From the NCBI GenBank assembly GCA_051453625.1, contig JBOZIK010000001.1, forward strand, positions 189,059,515 to 189,123,514: a stretch of DNA of 64,000 nt, in the 5' to 3' direction. The notes below the pieces were generated by a model that did not search any database, was not told the origin of the DNA, and saw only the letters and a program-made list of their open reading frames with translations. Shown piece by piece: positions 36,585 through 49,400 of this stretch. The number at the start of each line of letters is the position of its first letter. The stretch's first letter is position 1. This DNA is from Welwitschia mirabilis (taxonomy: Eukaryota; Gnetophyta; Gnetopsida; Welwitschiales). A program made the position numbers and the translations under genes.

Positions 36585-36770
36585 GGTTCAGTCAACTAGT
36601 CGAGGTTCCAGTTGACCCATCGAGACATAGGTCTATAGTCCAGGAAGGAGTTCGGATGACCAGGCCTTTAGACTACTTGACCAACCATATCTAGTTGATT
36701 AAATTATAAATTTTGTTGACTATCTTGCAAGCAGTTAGAGGATGATAGGTAAACCCCTAGTTCACTTTTT
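36585..36770 (-). repeat. Internal GTCGAC-like motif array, copy C
   Basis: Motifs such as GTCAACTAGTCGAGG, GTTGACCC and TTGACCAACC cluster upstream of the accessory ORF, aligned with 13915-14110 in copy B. A small gap (36574-36583) lies at the edge. The + strand frame 36512-36694 is spurious. Confidence 0.6.
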
Positions 36771-36879
36771 TAATCAATAAATAAATTTCAAAAATGGGGT
36801 ATTACTTTAGAGTTTTCTAGAAAATATTTAAATTTATCAAAATTTAAGCTAATATTTCTATTTTCCATGTTGTATTTTA

Positions 36880-37130
36880 TATAATTTGACTAATTAATTA
36901 AAAAAGTATCTATTCTATAGATATTATCTACTCAATTTGTAGTAAGAACAACATCTTTCGTTTTCACATCCATAATTTCAAATTTCAATTTTTCAAAAAT
37001 TACTTTGTAAACTTTGTCATACAATTGACTATTACTTAATAAGTTAGATAAATTAAAGACTATTAAATAAGGTAAATGTCATTGAGAAAAGTACTAGAAT
37101 ATGACTCTAAAGTAAAATATTATTTGTTTA
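36880..37130 (-). pseudogene. Copia protease C-terminus/pre-integrase remnant, copy C
   Basis: Aligned at the DNA level with 14240-14420 of copy B. The same stretch of the form ATTTCAATTTTTCAAA and the following bases are recognisable, and the order relative to the array is the same. Too mutated to show the active site. Confidence 0.55.
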
Positions 37131-37139
37131 GATTTTACG

Positions 37140-37660
37140 TCTTTCTTAAATAAGAAAGATGAAAGTGATATTATCAGTTCAGGAGATTATTGAGAAGAAG
37201 ATAAAGCCTTTTTATAACATAAATCATGTATAGGATTTTCCTGGATGTTATCCTCTTCATTAAAGTTATTGAGGAATTCTACCCCATGTGGTTATACAAG
37301 TGATAATGGTAGTGATTCTATTTTTTCCTTATTGATGTCACTTATTAACTTATCCTCCATTGAATAACTTTCTAGTTTATAGTCTTCCTCAAATGGTTAC
37401 TCACTTACTATTAATTAATCATCATCAGATGTATCCAATCCTATTTTAGAGTATAATTTTGATGCATCTGATTAATCACTCTTTAAGGAATTTCAAAATC
37501 CAAATTTCTCTTGAATTTTCTCATAGGTCTCATCATGAGTTTCTTCAAGTCTTTCTTTCTCATTCTTAAGCAATATGATTTTAGTATCATCGATTCTATT
37601 CTTGTTATTCCCTTTAAGGTTTTCAAGGCTATCACATTCATGAAATGTAGGAAAGTTTTC
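37140..37660 (-). pseudogene. Probable gag C-terminal region, copy C
   Basis: The - strand gives a Glu/Lys/Asn-rich, coiled-coil-like sequence (for example EKERLEETHDETYEKIQEKF) and an acidic TSDDD segment, as expected for the C-terminal part of SIRE-type gag. No zinc knuckle is visible. Identification depends on its position next to the protease remnant. Confidence 0.4.
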
Positions 37661-37729
37661 TTTTTTTAATTGTTAGTTAAAAGCCCTAATGATCTGATCA
37701 TTACTTTGAACTACTTATTGAAGGATTTT

Positions 37730-37925
37730 CTTAATATTTTCCTTGGTTTTATCAGTGGTTTAAATAAAATTACCTTAAAAGATCTTTTAGTTTGTTTTAG
37801 TAAGAACTACCTCAAAAGATCTTTTGAGGCATTTTTTCCAATAAATACCTCAAAACAACTTTTGGGGCATGTTTCTATATAAATACAAAAAATACTTTTG
37901 AGGCATTTTTCTCATTTCTTCCATG
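37730..37925. mobile_element. CACTA-like subterminal repeat block
   Basis: Units such as ACCTCAAAAGATCTTTTGAG followed by GCATTTTT repeat every 35-45 bases, like the array at 22800-23124. The terminal inverted repeat is poorly preserved (ATTTCTTCCATG near 37916-37927), so orientation and limits are uncertain. The frame 37670-37882 is spurious. Confidence 0.45.
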
Positions 37926-40900
37926 AAGGCTCTTTTCTCTTATGGTCTTCAATGTAAATTTAATCTTAATTTAATGCTTAAAGTTCATATTTCTTCCTTG
38001 TTTTCATCTAAATAATGTTTGATATTTCACAATAAAAAAAATCTTTTTAGCTAGATTTTAGGCCATCAAAATTGTACTCAAGGTGAGAAATTTTTAAGAA
38101 TGAATGTATAAGAATCTAACATAGTTTTAATATTCTTTAAAAAAATTTAGATGCAAATAGAAAATAGATAATGGATAAGAGAAAACAAATAATAATGATG
38201 TATTTGACAAGGTTTATTGAAATGTAGAACAAGTCAAACAAAGTGATGAACATTCAAAAGAAAATTAGGAAAATTCTAGATAACTCTCTATAAATCAATT
38301 TTTCACTTTCTTCATTCATTCATTATCTATAATACAGATACTTCTTTTGTATTTTTTAGTTTATAAGAAAAGAAAAAAGATGTTAAACTATAGTGGAAGA
38401 TGCAACTTTGGTTCAGGCTATAGATGTGGTAAACATATAAGTCTGTTAGCTATTTTCTATTATTATCCTTTCATCTTTGGATTTTTATTATTATCATTGT
38501 TATTTTTAATTTTTAAAGAGTACAAAATAAATGAATATAATGCAAGTGGAACTAGTTGCAACTCATTCTACAAATGCTAAACCTTTAAATGGGGTAATTA
38601 ATTTCTTTTTGCCTAGAATTAATTACTTTGTTAGTTTAATTTCAGATTCAATAATCTTCACAATTTAATATAATAATATAAGTAAATTAATTAGGTACTT
38701 CTATGAGCTAATTCGAGTATAGTAGAAATGACATCCTGGCTCGAAGTAGTGGGTAACAGTTTATACATAATATAAATTAAATGTAGTAGATCATACAGGC
38801 CAATGCCTATATGATTATCTTCTAACAAGGACATTAAGCGTCTCACTGTGAAACTGGAAACGAAAACAATTTTTTTTAAATATATATGCTAAAGAACTAA
38901 TCAAAACATCAAGGAAGCACACAATAAGGGTAGACTTATAAATATCTATTCTTAATTTAAATTTTAATCTCAAACAAGGATTACTATGTTTACACAGTGC
39001 ATTGCTTGTGTTGCCTTGCAAAATGAGCTTAAAATATGCATCTGTTATAGCTAAGCTCATTGAAGCATTGCTAAAGAAGATGAAGGAAGGTACTATAAGA
39101 TAAGATGGTTAAATCCAAATTAAGGATTACTTAATAGCATTAAATTTAGAATGCACTAAAATACTTTATGATGATTATGAATTTGATGTTGTTGATTTAT
39201 TATAAATGAATAACATGGATGTTCTTCCTATGATACTTGTTTAAAGTAAAGGTAAGAGAAGTGCTAAAGATCACACTAATATGAATAAAGCTTGAGCATA
39301 GGTTTATGTAAAGAATTATCATAAGTCTCTTGATCACCATAGTTTATTATTCAAAAAACAAAATGTAAGAGCCTAAGAACTAAATGCCTTATAGGAGAAA
39401 TCAAAGGGATATATGAAAAAAAGAGGAAGGAAGACAATGTTCATCTTGTTATTGTAGCTAGAAATAGAGGATTAATAATTCCAAAACTATAATTTAAATA
39501 CTCATATCCTAATATCCATGAAGATTTATATCAAATTATTAAATATTTATGCGATGAAGTTTATACAACCATGGACCAACTGGAGAAAGTGATAAGTGTT
39601 TAAAAAATGTTTATAGAGCTAACACTTGATGTTTCTCCATGTGTCCATGATGTATTAGATACAAAATATTCTGTGATAAAAAACATATGATCACATGTAT
39701 TTCCACTAAACATGGGATTACAAATAATGGAATGTTTTCTAAAGAAGATAGTAGATATGACAATACTCATAAGACTTTCAAACAAGATAGTGGAAAATCA
39801 AAGTTTACTTCATTTATTATTGTAAGAAAATTAACCATGAGAGCATCATGGATTAGGCAGATGACTCCAAAACTATAAGCATACCTTCAATAGAATTAAA
39901 AATGTTTGGGAGCAAACTTTTAATCAAATTAAGTAATTGGTGAAAATGGTTTTAAGATTTCTACTATAGATCATCTATGTCCTTTAGAGGAAGCTTAGAA
40001 TTATGATTTATTAGACAAGAAAAATGAAGACAGAGATCATGAAGAAAATAATGAAAAAGCTAAAAGTGAGGAAGAGGCTGAGGTAATAGTTAATTTATAT
40101 GATGCTAGTAAAGAAGCATTGACATCACTTTCAAATCTTCATCTTCTTATAGTAAAGCATCTTACTAAGCATGTGCTGATATATAAAGAATATAGCAAAA
40201 GATAATTCTAAGATATTTTATGGAAATGAATCATTTTATGTGCTTTCTAAGACATACTAGACACTTTAGAGAGGATACTTTTAGTAAATAAAAATTCAAT
40301 TCCTACTAAATTCAAGTGAAAAAGTCAAAGAAAATAAAGAGGACAAACTAAATCCATTCTTCTATGAATTTTTCACCATATCATAGATCATAGGTTTTTT
40401 AGGAAGAAAAGAGTCCATTATTACTACCCTATGTTAGTAACACATGTTAGAGCTAGCCACTAATGAGGTGATCATAGTTGGTAGTAGGTTAAGTATCTTC
40501 AAGTTTACAAATGTAAGTGGACTATAAAAAAATAAGTTAATATGGATGGATTAACAAATGGTTCTAATGAATATTTTTTGCATTATATTCATTTTAACAA
40601 GCTTGTACATCTCTAGTGTCCTAAACATATTGAATTGAAGTTACCCTATGTCAATTTTGCCTTTTGCTCTTAGGATTATTTCAAGGTTTCTTCAAGTTCT
40701 TACAAGATTGTTCATAAAAAACCAACTCATCCAACTCTTAAGGAAGATAATCCAAATAATTTAGAATTGAGAATTTTATTTCTTATAAATGTCTTATATT
40801 TGTCTAATTCAAAATTTTATTTTTAAAACTCATGTGACATGCTTCAATGAAAAAAGGTTATTTCTCAAAGTTAGCATTATTAGAACTAAGTTGTAGAGGA

Positions 40901-43641
40901 AGCAAATGATCAAACCATTCTTTTCCACTAAAGATCAGATAGGCATCTTCTATCATAGCTCAACAATTATGTTCAGTTGCCAAAAAAATATTGTTAGTTT
41001 CATAATTACATAACTTATTTTTACTTATGATGGCATCTGTAATCTATGAATAATAGGTGATTTTTCAATAATAAAGAAGAAAAATGTAGAATAAATATAA
41101 ATTAAGAAGAAAAATGTAGAATACATATAAATTAAGATAGTTTTATAATGCAAATAATGGTTTTTATTATTAGGTTCTATCTGTTTTATCCATTAGCCAT
41201 ATTTAGAATCACTTAGATTTAGATTTGAACATTAATTTCTATCCTTATTTTAAAATGAACTTGGTTGTGATTCTTATGAAGACTTACAAAATGAACATTG
41301 TGCTTCTTTACATATGCAAGTAGTCTAAGATGATTCTTCTAGTAGGATTAAATGCTAAATTTCCTAGATTTATAGTTTTAACTATTACCAAAAAATTAGG
41401 TATCATTTCATTATTGGAGAATCATAAATCTAAACAGTTATATGCCATTGATTTATCTACAATTCATAGAATGAGATAAATAACTTCTTAGTTTATTCTT
41501 ACATTATTCTTCCATGCATTAAACACAATAGCTCTCTCTTTTTATAGGGTTATAAAGAGTAAAAAAGCAATTTTGGCTAGTTTATAATATGTAAGCACCA
41601 TTATACACATGATTTCAATCTGATAAATATAATTACATGCATAAGTTTTAACTTTAAACATATTAAAATTATTGATAAGTATTAATTAGGAATATAATTA
41701 GAAAATGAAAAGTTCCCTTTACTACTATGTCAATTCTATCCTTCCAACATCTTGAAGATCAACTAATAATTCAAAAATCATAAGAAACTAAATTCATGCT
41801 ACTAAGAAAAAAGATAGATAATATGTTTTTTGAATAAATATACTATAAAGTTGATTAAGCTTCTTTTTTCTAAACATCATAGGATTCATAGCTATGCTAA
41901 AGAAGTGAGATCTAAGAAACACTCATTTTGTGTATCAAATCTCTATCTTTTAACAATAATCTTGTATTTATAGTCAATTTTCCTTAGACTCAAAACTAGA
42001 AAAAGGAAATATGAGTAGTTAAACATGCCTATTTTACTTGCATTATCTATGAAAGACACTTTTAAGAATTGAATTGAATGCCCACACTTGAAAATAATGG
42101 CATAGCCTTCTGGTATAAAAATCCTTAAAGTTCCTACAAATAGGAGCATAACCTTGCATAAAGATAAAGTAAGAGAAACATGGTTAAATCGTAAACTAAA
42201 GTTATCCTTTTATTTAGAGGTTAAAAATAAGAATCTCGTAGATGCCCCCTTAGGTATTAAGGTCCAAGTAGCATTAATTCAAAACTTTCAAATACAAAAG
42301 TACCTTAGTGTGTAAGGTTAAGAAGAGAAAATTGATAGGAAGCCATAAGAATGCATCTTTAAATTTATGATTTTCAAGTAGAATAATAATTTTACTTACA
42401 TAATCTTAAAGCTAATAGATTGTTTCTTAAGCTATAGCTAAAAGTCAAGAAGGAATAATAAGGACTAGACAAGAAAGTATTTAAGGAGTTCATGAAGCTG
42501 AGCTCTCATATTATAATCAAAACAATAAATGCTTTAAGAACTAACTATTTTTTCCAAAAAAAGTCTTATGTAATATATGTTCCTAGTGAATCTTCATGAG
42601 AGAAGGAGAATCATAAGATTACTATAATAGAGACAATGGATGAACTAGATGTTTCAATTTTAAAAAGACTCAAAGCATGTGTTGAAATTACATTATTTAC
42701 ATCAAAGAATTTGGTAAGAAAAATTACAAAACAAATACCTAAATACAAAGTTATTATTGATTCCTCTAAACATAGAGAATGAATTATGTGGGCCTTTTTC
42801 TAGAATCTTTTTACTAAATTACATTCATTAAGTAAGTATTATTAATCTAAAGATCATATGATGGGATTTTACTACATTATATGGCTAAGGTTATTGGTAG
42901 TAAATGAAAAGAATCATAAAAGGTCGACATATTTTTTGAAGCATGCATATAGGTACATTGAGAATACTATTATATATAATACATTGAAGGAAAAAAGTAC
43001 ATTTTTCTTGTTCTATTATTCTATTTAAATTTTCAATTTTCCATTCTACATGGAAACAAATTATTGTAAATGTTGTTATCATGTTTGTGTTACTTGAATT
43101 TTTCATCTTTCCTTGGGTTCTTCTTCTAGTTCTAATTAAGACAAGCTTTTAGAGCTAGACAAGGATAATATGGCATTTCATTCCATAGTTGAGCACACTA
43201 AGATGAAAAATGACATAGAATTTGAGGGTATAAAGGACTATTTCTATGACTATTATATACCTGAATCTTTATTTAGTATTTGTATATAGCTCTACTTTTC
43301 AAATTAACTTAGCATAATTCAATAAAGTTGAAAGCCCTTAGATGTACTACATTAAATTCTTGAAAGTGACCATTATATATAGAAAGGTTTCTAGGATTTG
43401 TAATCACTAGAAGTCTCTGAAATTATAGATTATAATGTTTATGTTTTCACTCTAAGTTCAATAATTTTGATAGCATGCTTACAAAACCAACAATTAAAAA
43501 AATGTTATTTAGCATACCTATTATGTACTATAACCAATATCTAGTTTTTCATTTAGATAATAATATTTGAACATAATAGCATAATTGGTAATACTTGTAT
43601 GTAAAAAGATGAACCACCTAACAAACATCCTATGCTCATCC
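37926..43641. other. Unassigned AT-rich region
   Basis: No family could be named. Some + strand stretches keep longer frames with charged composition, notably around 39100-40200 (a Lys/Glu-rich run near 40010-40090). They may be remains of a transposase or gag, but I found no catalytic motif. Open frames at 38347-38580, 38815-39060, 39600-39785, 39687-39878, 41943-42149 and 42891-43106 lack recognisable domains. Confidence 0.4.
41074..41133 (+). repeat. 30-base tandem duplication
   Basis: AAGAAGAAAAATGTAGAATA and the 10 bases following it occur twice in direct succession (41074 and 41104), differing at one base. Confidence 0.85.
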
Positions 43642-44344
43642 CACTAGTAGAAACCTAAAAATATGCCATATCCACTTTTAATTTATGGACCTCCTTAATA
43701 ATAACTCCATTTGGAAATTTAAACATGATAAAAATATCATATCATTAATAGTTATTTCCTCCTAAATTGATCCATGAGTGGTATACCTATTATTATCATT
43801 AGCACCTAGCATAAAAAATGGTAAAAATTGGAGAACATGAAGAAAATAAAATTTATTTCTACTTTATTATTTTTATAAGAAATAAATGATTTTTTCTTCT
43901 TACTATTGTAAATTTTGTAAACATTAATGTATGTTGGAGATGTACTTAATAGATATAGAATAGATATTTAAAGGGTTTCTATAGAGATAGATGCTACATG
44001 ATCTAAAGTAAAGCCTATATAAAGCACGAATCAAAGATTTAATGGTAAAAAACACATCTAATATGAATTCTAAAGAAATGAGTATTTATTATACTAAGCC
44101 TCTTGCTAGTAATCTTAATAAATTTACTAGCATAGAACACAATAGCATTGATTCTTACTAATTGTTAGAAAATCATTAACCCCACTCCATCCTGTAAGTA
44201 AACATCATTGATTTATATGTTCTTAGTCATCAATGCAGTTATGACTTTTTAATCTCTAAAGTGAGTGTAGTTAGTAAACATTGTATTTTTTCTAAAGCAT
44301 TTATTAGCTTATTTTAATATGAGCACAATCATTTACTAGAGAAG

Positions 44345-45130
44345 CTATAGCATTTCTGAATATCACTTACTATGTAGAAGATCTTTTAGGTTTTCTTTCT
44401 CCATGTACCTGTACACTAGCATGTGATTCTTTCCTTCATAGAAATAATTCAAAGAAGATACCAAATTTCTCTAGTGCAATTTTAAAGGTAGGGATACCCA
44501 TATTGCATGTAATAACATCATCTATATAAGACTAATTTTCTTACATCTTTATAACAAATTGAATGTTATAGTATCAGACTTGCTTAGATCTGAGAGCACA
44601 TTAAAGAGTGCTTCCTAGTTTTTCCTTACTACTTTACTGTTTGTTTACTATATAATAAACTCCCTAGTGCCTTATTTAGATACATTAGATAGACTCTTTA
44701 CAACAACCTCCATCCCATCCAATAGATTCCTAGGAAAAACTGATCAAAAACATCCTTTGCTAATTTGCGTTATAAATTTATTTGTCATATCTCTTATTTT
44801 GGGATATCTAAATCTTTTGACTCATGATGATAAGACACCTACAAAGTCATTTTTTGAAATTCCAGCTAAAAGAAGATGCTTTAAAAAAAAATAGAAGTTA
44901 ACACAAATGAAGCTATACATTTTCGAGTGAAGGGATTACCATATTTAATTCTATAAACATCTTGAAAATCACTTGTGTTTCTTTCCTTCCTTGTATAGAC
45001 AACCCATGACATTACTAAGAGAATCATAAGTAATGCTACTAGTATTATTGTTTTAATATAAATGCTCTTCATACTTATAGTTCTTTATAGCTTCTTACAC
45101 CCTCTTGACAAAGTAAAGGATTCCCAAATG
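44345..45130 (-). pseudogene. LRR-type receptor-like kinase fragment
   Basis: On the - strand the pieces come in the order expected of a plant receptor-like kinase. A GCKK segment near 45095-45107 is followed by a hydrophobic membrane segment IILVALLMILLVMSWVVYT and a basic stop-transfer RKERN (45072-44881). After a frame break, VKRFRYPKIRDMTNKF, a degraded glycine loop (ISKGCF, stop, SVF), LLDGMEVVVKSLSNVSK with the ATP-binding lysine, and GTREF follow (about 44830-44655). RNLVSSLNYFYEGKNHMLVY and RYMEKENLKDLLHS lie at 44475-44360. About 150 bases separate the last two blocks where the family has only about 12 residues, so an intron may remain. The rest of the kinase and the extracellular part are not seen. 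The pattern recalls LRR-I/malectin-type kinases. Confidence 0.75.
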
Positions 45131-46249
45131 AGTTGTGAATTAAAAATTAAAAGAGACATGTATTTTTTAGCAAGAAGTTCCTAATAAAACCTTTAAACTT
45201 TATTTGTTAAAATTAGTTATTTTGAAAATAATGCTAGCAATCTCACAGTGAGTGTAGACAATGCTAGCAAACGTGTAGTAGATGGCATGGCATAGTGTAG
45301 AGCATCTATGAAGTTGGTAATTAGTATAGGTGAGAGTAGTGAAGGCATCTAAGAAGTTCCGTCAACAATGCTTATCAGGCTATCAAAGAAACTATCATGT
45401 GGAAAAATATATTCACCATATCTTATTAAAGTTTGTAGATATTGCAATAGGGATGGGATGAATCATTGGTAAGAAAAACCACTATGTGTTATAAAACCTA
45501 TATTATGAAACCTTCATGTTCCTAATGTCCAACTTTCCTTATTTCAAGCATTCGATGCCCTTTTTCAAGGATTCAAAGGAGTCTTCTCTTAGAAGATAAA
45601 AATCTTTATTGGCATCAGAGCCAAAGTAACTAAGGCTACCTCAATTTTTGAGAGGGTAAAGGATTTTGGACTACTCCCTAGAAAAGTTCATTAAAAAAAG
45701 AAACTAAGGCAACTTATTCCGTTTACACTTATAGAATTCTCAAATACCCATGAAAAAACATACAAATATTTATAGAATCTTAATAGAAAAGTAGTCTCTT
45801 TCATGGAAAAGGAATTTTGATATGTCAAACCTAGCATTCTCACCAATTTATTCCATTTATAAACATATTTTATAGAAGTGGTTAGAAAGCGCTAAAATAA
45901 TGAAATTAAAGTTTCTTATTTACGATTGTAAAAGTAGTAAAAAAGTTCTTATCTATGATGCACAAATCTTATACAAGTCTTGCCCCTTTGACTATATGAA
46001 TAGCTAGTAATAATTAAAAAACATTTATCACTCATAAAACCCTAACATTATAAAGATAAAAGGCATAATCCATAAAGATGCAAGATGAAACATCACATTA
46101 GGGTTTGAAAAAACTAGATCGAGAGTGTCCATGTTCAAAAGAGAAATAACAGAGCTAGTGAATCTAATCTTGCAGAAGCATAAAGAAGTTAAGGAATGAT
46201 CTATTACTTTATTTCTCTTTCTAATAAATGAAAATAATCATTTATTTTA

Positions 46250-46445
46250 TAATGGATTCTTTTTATAAAAGCTATAAAAACCTTATTATTAAGATGTTTG
46301 TTTTATAAATGTCATAAAAGAATTTTAAGAGGTTTTTCAGGTGTTTGTTTAAAACAACCCCTTAAAATGATTTTCATTAGCTTTGTTTAAGGTTTTTATT
46401 AAAATAAATGTTTTAAAAATCTCTTTACTTATATTTCCAATAGTA
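46250..46445 (-). repeat. CACTA-like subterminal repeat block at right end
   Basis: Repeats of the types GTTTGTTTTATAAATGTC, CCCCTTAAAATGATTTT and TTAAGGTTTTTATTAAAA resemble blocks at 22800-23124, and end in TTTCCAATAGTA (a degraded CACTA terminus). Confidence 0.5.
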
Positions 46446-49400
46446 TAAGAAACAAAGAAAGATAGATGTGAAAAGGAGAATGAAGGATATGGATTGTTAA
46501 GTGTAGCAATGCGTATGGGATTATACTATTGTGGGTCGATATAAGGGTATTGAAAATCACCATTATAAAAATATTGATTTAGATATGGATGGGGATGAAG
46601 ATACTCTTTAAAGACCTATCTAGATTTAATGAAGTCTCTTATAGTGCATTCATGTTAATTATGATTCTAAAAACTATAAGGATAAATAAGTGGAATCTTA
46701 GAAGGTGTTTTGAAGAAGTAAGATGTTCAACTCATTGTTAGCTTTTAAAAAATAAATTATAGTTTAAATAAAGATTCATGTTTTTTTAATTTTATATAGT
46801 TTCAATAGAAACCTAATATCTTCAGGTTTTAAATAATTCTTGAGAGTTTATAGTTAAAGTTTTGGACTATCTAGAGTAGTAAGACAAGCAGTGCTAGCTA
46901 AGGAAGGCAGTGATACCATTATTTTGAGTAGAATAGTTTGATAATTTATAGAGGTCTTATTAAGATCTACATAATAGTTTTTACATTTCAGGGTCTTAGA
47001 GAAGTTTAGCTAAAAACTGAATTGACTATAACTTAAAAATTACAACCTAGAAAAATAAAACCTAGGTTTTTTTTTTTAGAATTTCAATAATAGGAAAAAA
47101 AATGAGTGGAATTGAAAATGTTATAAACATTTACAAAAAGCATAAAAACACAAAATATATAAAATAAATTATTAGATTTTAAATCTTAGTTTTTCTCCTT
47201 TACAATATCGATTTCGATTGCAATCTATAGGAAAGTCATTATACTTGTAACACAAAATTTTAGATATAGAAATATGTTTTTGAATTAGAAGAAAAAATAA
47301 ATTAAACTCAAAAAAAGAAGTGGACTAGTTCAACTTTCATTAGGAAAGAACTAGTATCCACCATGGAAATAAAAGGAAATGAACAGTTAAAAGAAAAAGA
47401 AAAGGATCAGTTCAAGTATTATGAGAAGAGAACTAATACCCATCATTAGAAAAATAAAAACTACCTAAAAATGAATTGTAAGAAGAAATTCATGTACTCT
47501 TCAAAACTTTACATCCCAATATTCCTGACAACGATGGTAAAATCTATTCATGCAGAGTATTAAATCAAATTTAAACTAAGTCAAAGATAAGTATCATTCT
47601 TTAACAGCGATATATATGGTAATTTAATCAAAAAATACACAATTAATTCAACTTTCAATAAAATGCAAACAAAAGAAAATTTAAATTTAAGATTAAAAAG
47701 TCACTTTCGATTAATGTCATAAGGGAATGAAGTGCTCCAAAGATCTAATTAATTCAGCTAACTCTCAAACTATTTCCAATAACTCCTATATTCTTGAAAT
47801 ATAAGATAAAATTATCAAGTTATTAAGGCTTGATATGGAGACATAATCTCATCTACTACATGAGTATTAGTGAGTTATTTAGTCCTTCATAAGCATGAAA
47901 AGTATAAATTGAAGTATATAAATTTATCTAGTGACAGCAACTACAAATTCATAAAAGTAACCTCAAGTGTCTCAATTAGTATGAAGGAGATTAATAATTA
48001 AGTAAGCTCATCTAAATATTGCAAATACCTATTTCTATGTATTGATAATTAAAGAATGAAACCTACTTTAGAACTAGCTTTTTGTAAATATTTTTAATAT
48101 TGAATGAATGATCATTAATAATGAATAGATGAAACTAATCATTATATTAAAAAAATCTAAACTTATACATTGTCAAATAAAGAAGGATAAAGTACAAAGA
48201 ATTATCAACTAATCTTGAAATATTTTGTCCCTAAGAAAAATGATGAGAACACCATGACATCGTAGTCCTTCAAGTTTGATGTTAACCAACTAGAAGATCC
48301 ATTACAATTGGAACCTAAGGCCCTTTTACAGATGAGGAAATTCTTGGATATCTTTTCATGATTATATTAGATAAATGGTTAGTGGACAGTTACATAAGAA
48401 GGATTACATTGGGTGGTTACTCAAGAAGGAAGTTATAAATATTTGGCATGTCACTACAAAGAAAGATTATTTGTCTCCTTATGCAAACATGGAAATGACA
48501 TGTCCTTTGATTGATGATGATGCTGTCAATAGATGTTATGTCATGTGTATTCCACATTGTCATCCTTATTATTGCCACATTTCGCTATCAAATGTCATTT
48601 TATACCTTTGCCATGTATCGTTTATTTTGAAGATTTATTTTGCATTACTTTGATCTTATCTCGTAATTACTATAATGAACTTTCAAAATTAATACAAGAA
48701 CATGAATTTTGATGATTTTTGGCCTAAAAGTCTAGCAATGCTAGAAGTCCTAGGTGGCAGCACTAACTTTTTGTGCTAGAAATCTTCCCTATTTTACAAT
48801 CGTTTTCAAAAGCTAGTAATAAATCTTCTAATGTTAGGGAAAAGCTTATATTTTTATGAAAACATGATAGTAAAGATGAAAGACATCATTTTAAAATAAA
48901 TTGATGAATTTAATATCTTTTCTTATGTGAAATTAGTTAATTAATTTTTACATTTAAATAGAAAGCATTCTTGAGAAATGCTAAAGGGATAAAGGAATGT
49001 TTAGGATTCCTATGATATCATAATTGAGATTCTTTCTTTAGATTAAAAAAAAATATTTGAGATAGTTAAACTCTAAGTGTAGATATTTTTCTTATAAAGA
49101 TATTAATCAAGCTTGTATTAGGTAGAGATTCTCTTGACATTTTTGCATTAAAAATGGATATGGATATGATGTTTATGATATTTAACTTTTTGGAGAAATA
49201 TAAAGCATTATGGTTAAGGGGATTTAAGTTTCATAACTAATGTATATCATAATTTAAGGGTCTAGAATATCTATCATCTTTTTAATAACATACCTTTACA
49301 AATTTATTTTTAGGATTGTAATTCTTATTTATTCTACAAGACTTCCCTTAAATCAAAGGTGTCTTACAGAGAGTAGAAAAATATTGTCCCATTTCACTAA

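Larger units (their letters stand above)
33587..37660 (-). mobile_element. SIRE-like Ty1/copia retroelement, copy C (5' LTR missing)
   Basis: The order on the - strand is gag C-terminal part, protease/pre-integrase remnant, GTCGAC array, accessory ORF, polypurine region, LTR. This is the same layout as copy B with the same missing integrase-RT-RNase H. The upstream LTR and gag N-terminus are absent; the recognisable sequence ends near 37660, close to a CACTA-like repeat block. Confidence 0.78.
43642..46445. mobile_element. Candidate CACTA element carrying a kinase gene fragment
   Basis: The left end at 43642 reads CACTAGTAGAAA, a canonical CACTA terminus. The right end at 46445 reads TTTCCAATAGTA, matching its inverse at 9 of 12 positions. 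Subterminal repeats of the family seen at 22800-23124 precede the right end. Between the ends lies a decayed receptor-kinase fragment (44345-45130). Flanking 3-base duplications do not match, and no transposase was seen, so this is a hypothesis. Confidence 0.4.

Noticed and set aside
45228-45285. Repeated TGCTAGCAA motif, with similar GCTAGC strings near 46890 and 48735
   Set aside because: Too short and scattered to call a repeat family; may be chance.
48375-48653. 92-codon ORF with many Cys/His residues
   Set aside because: Cys/His spacing is irregular, no upstream signals or homologous copy were seen, and I recognise no domain.
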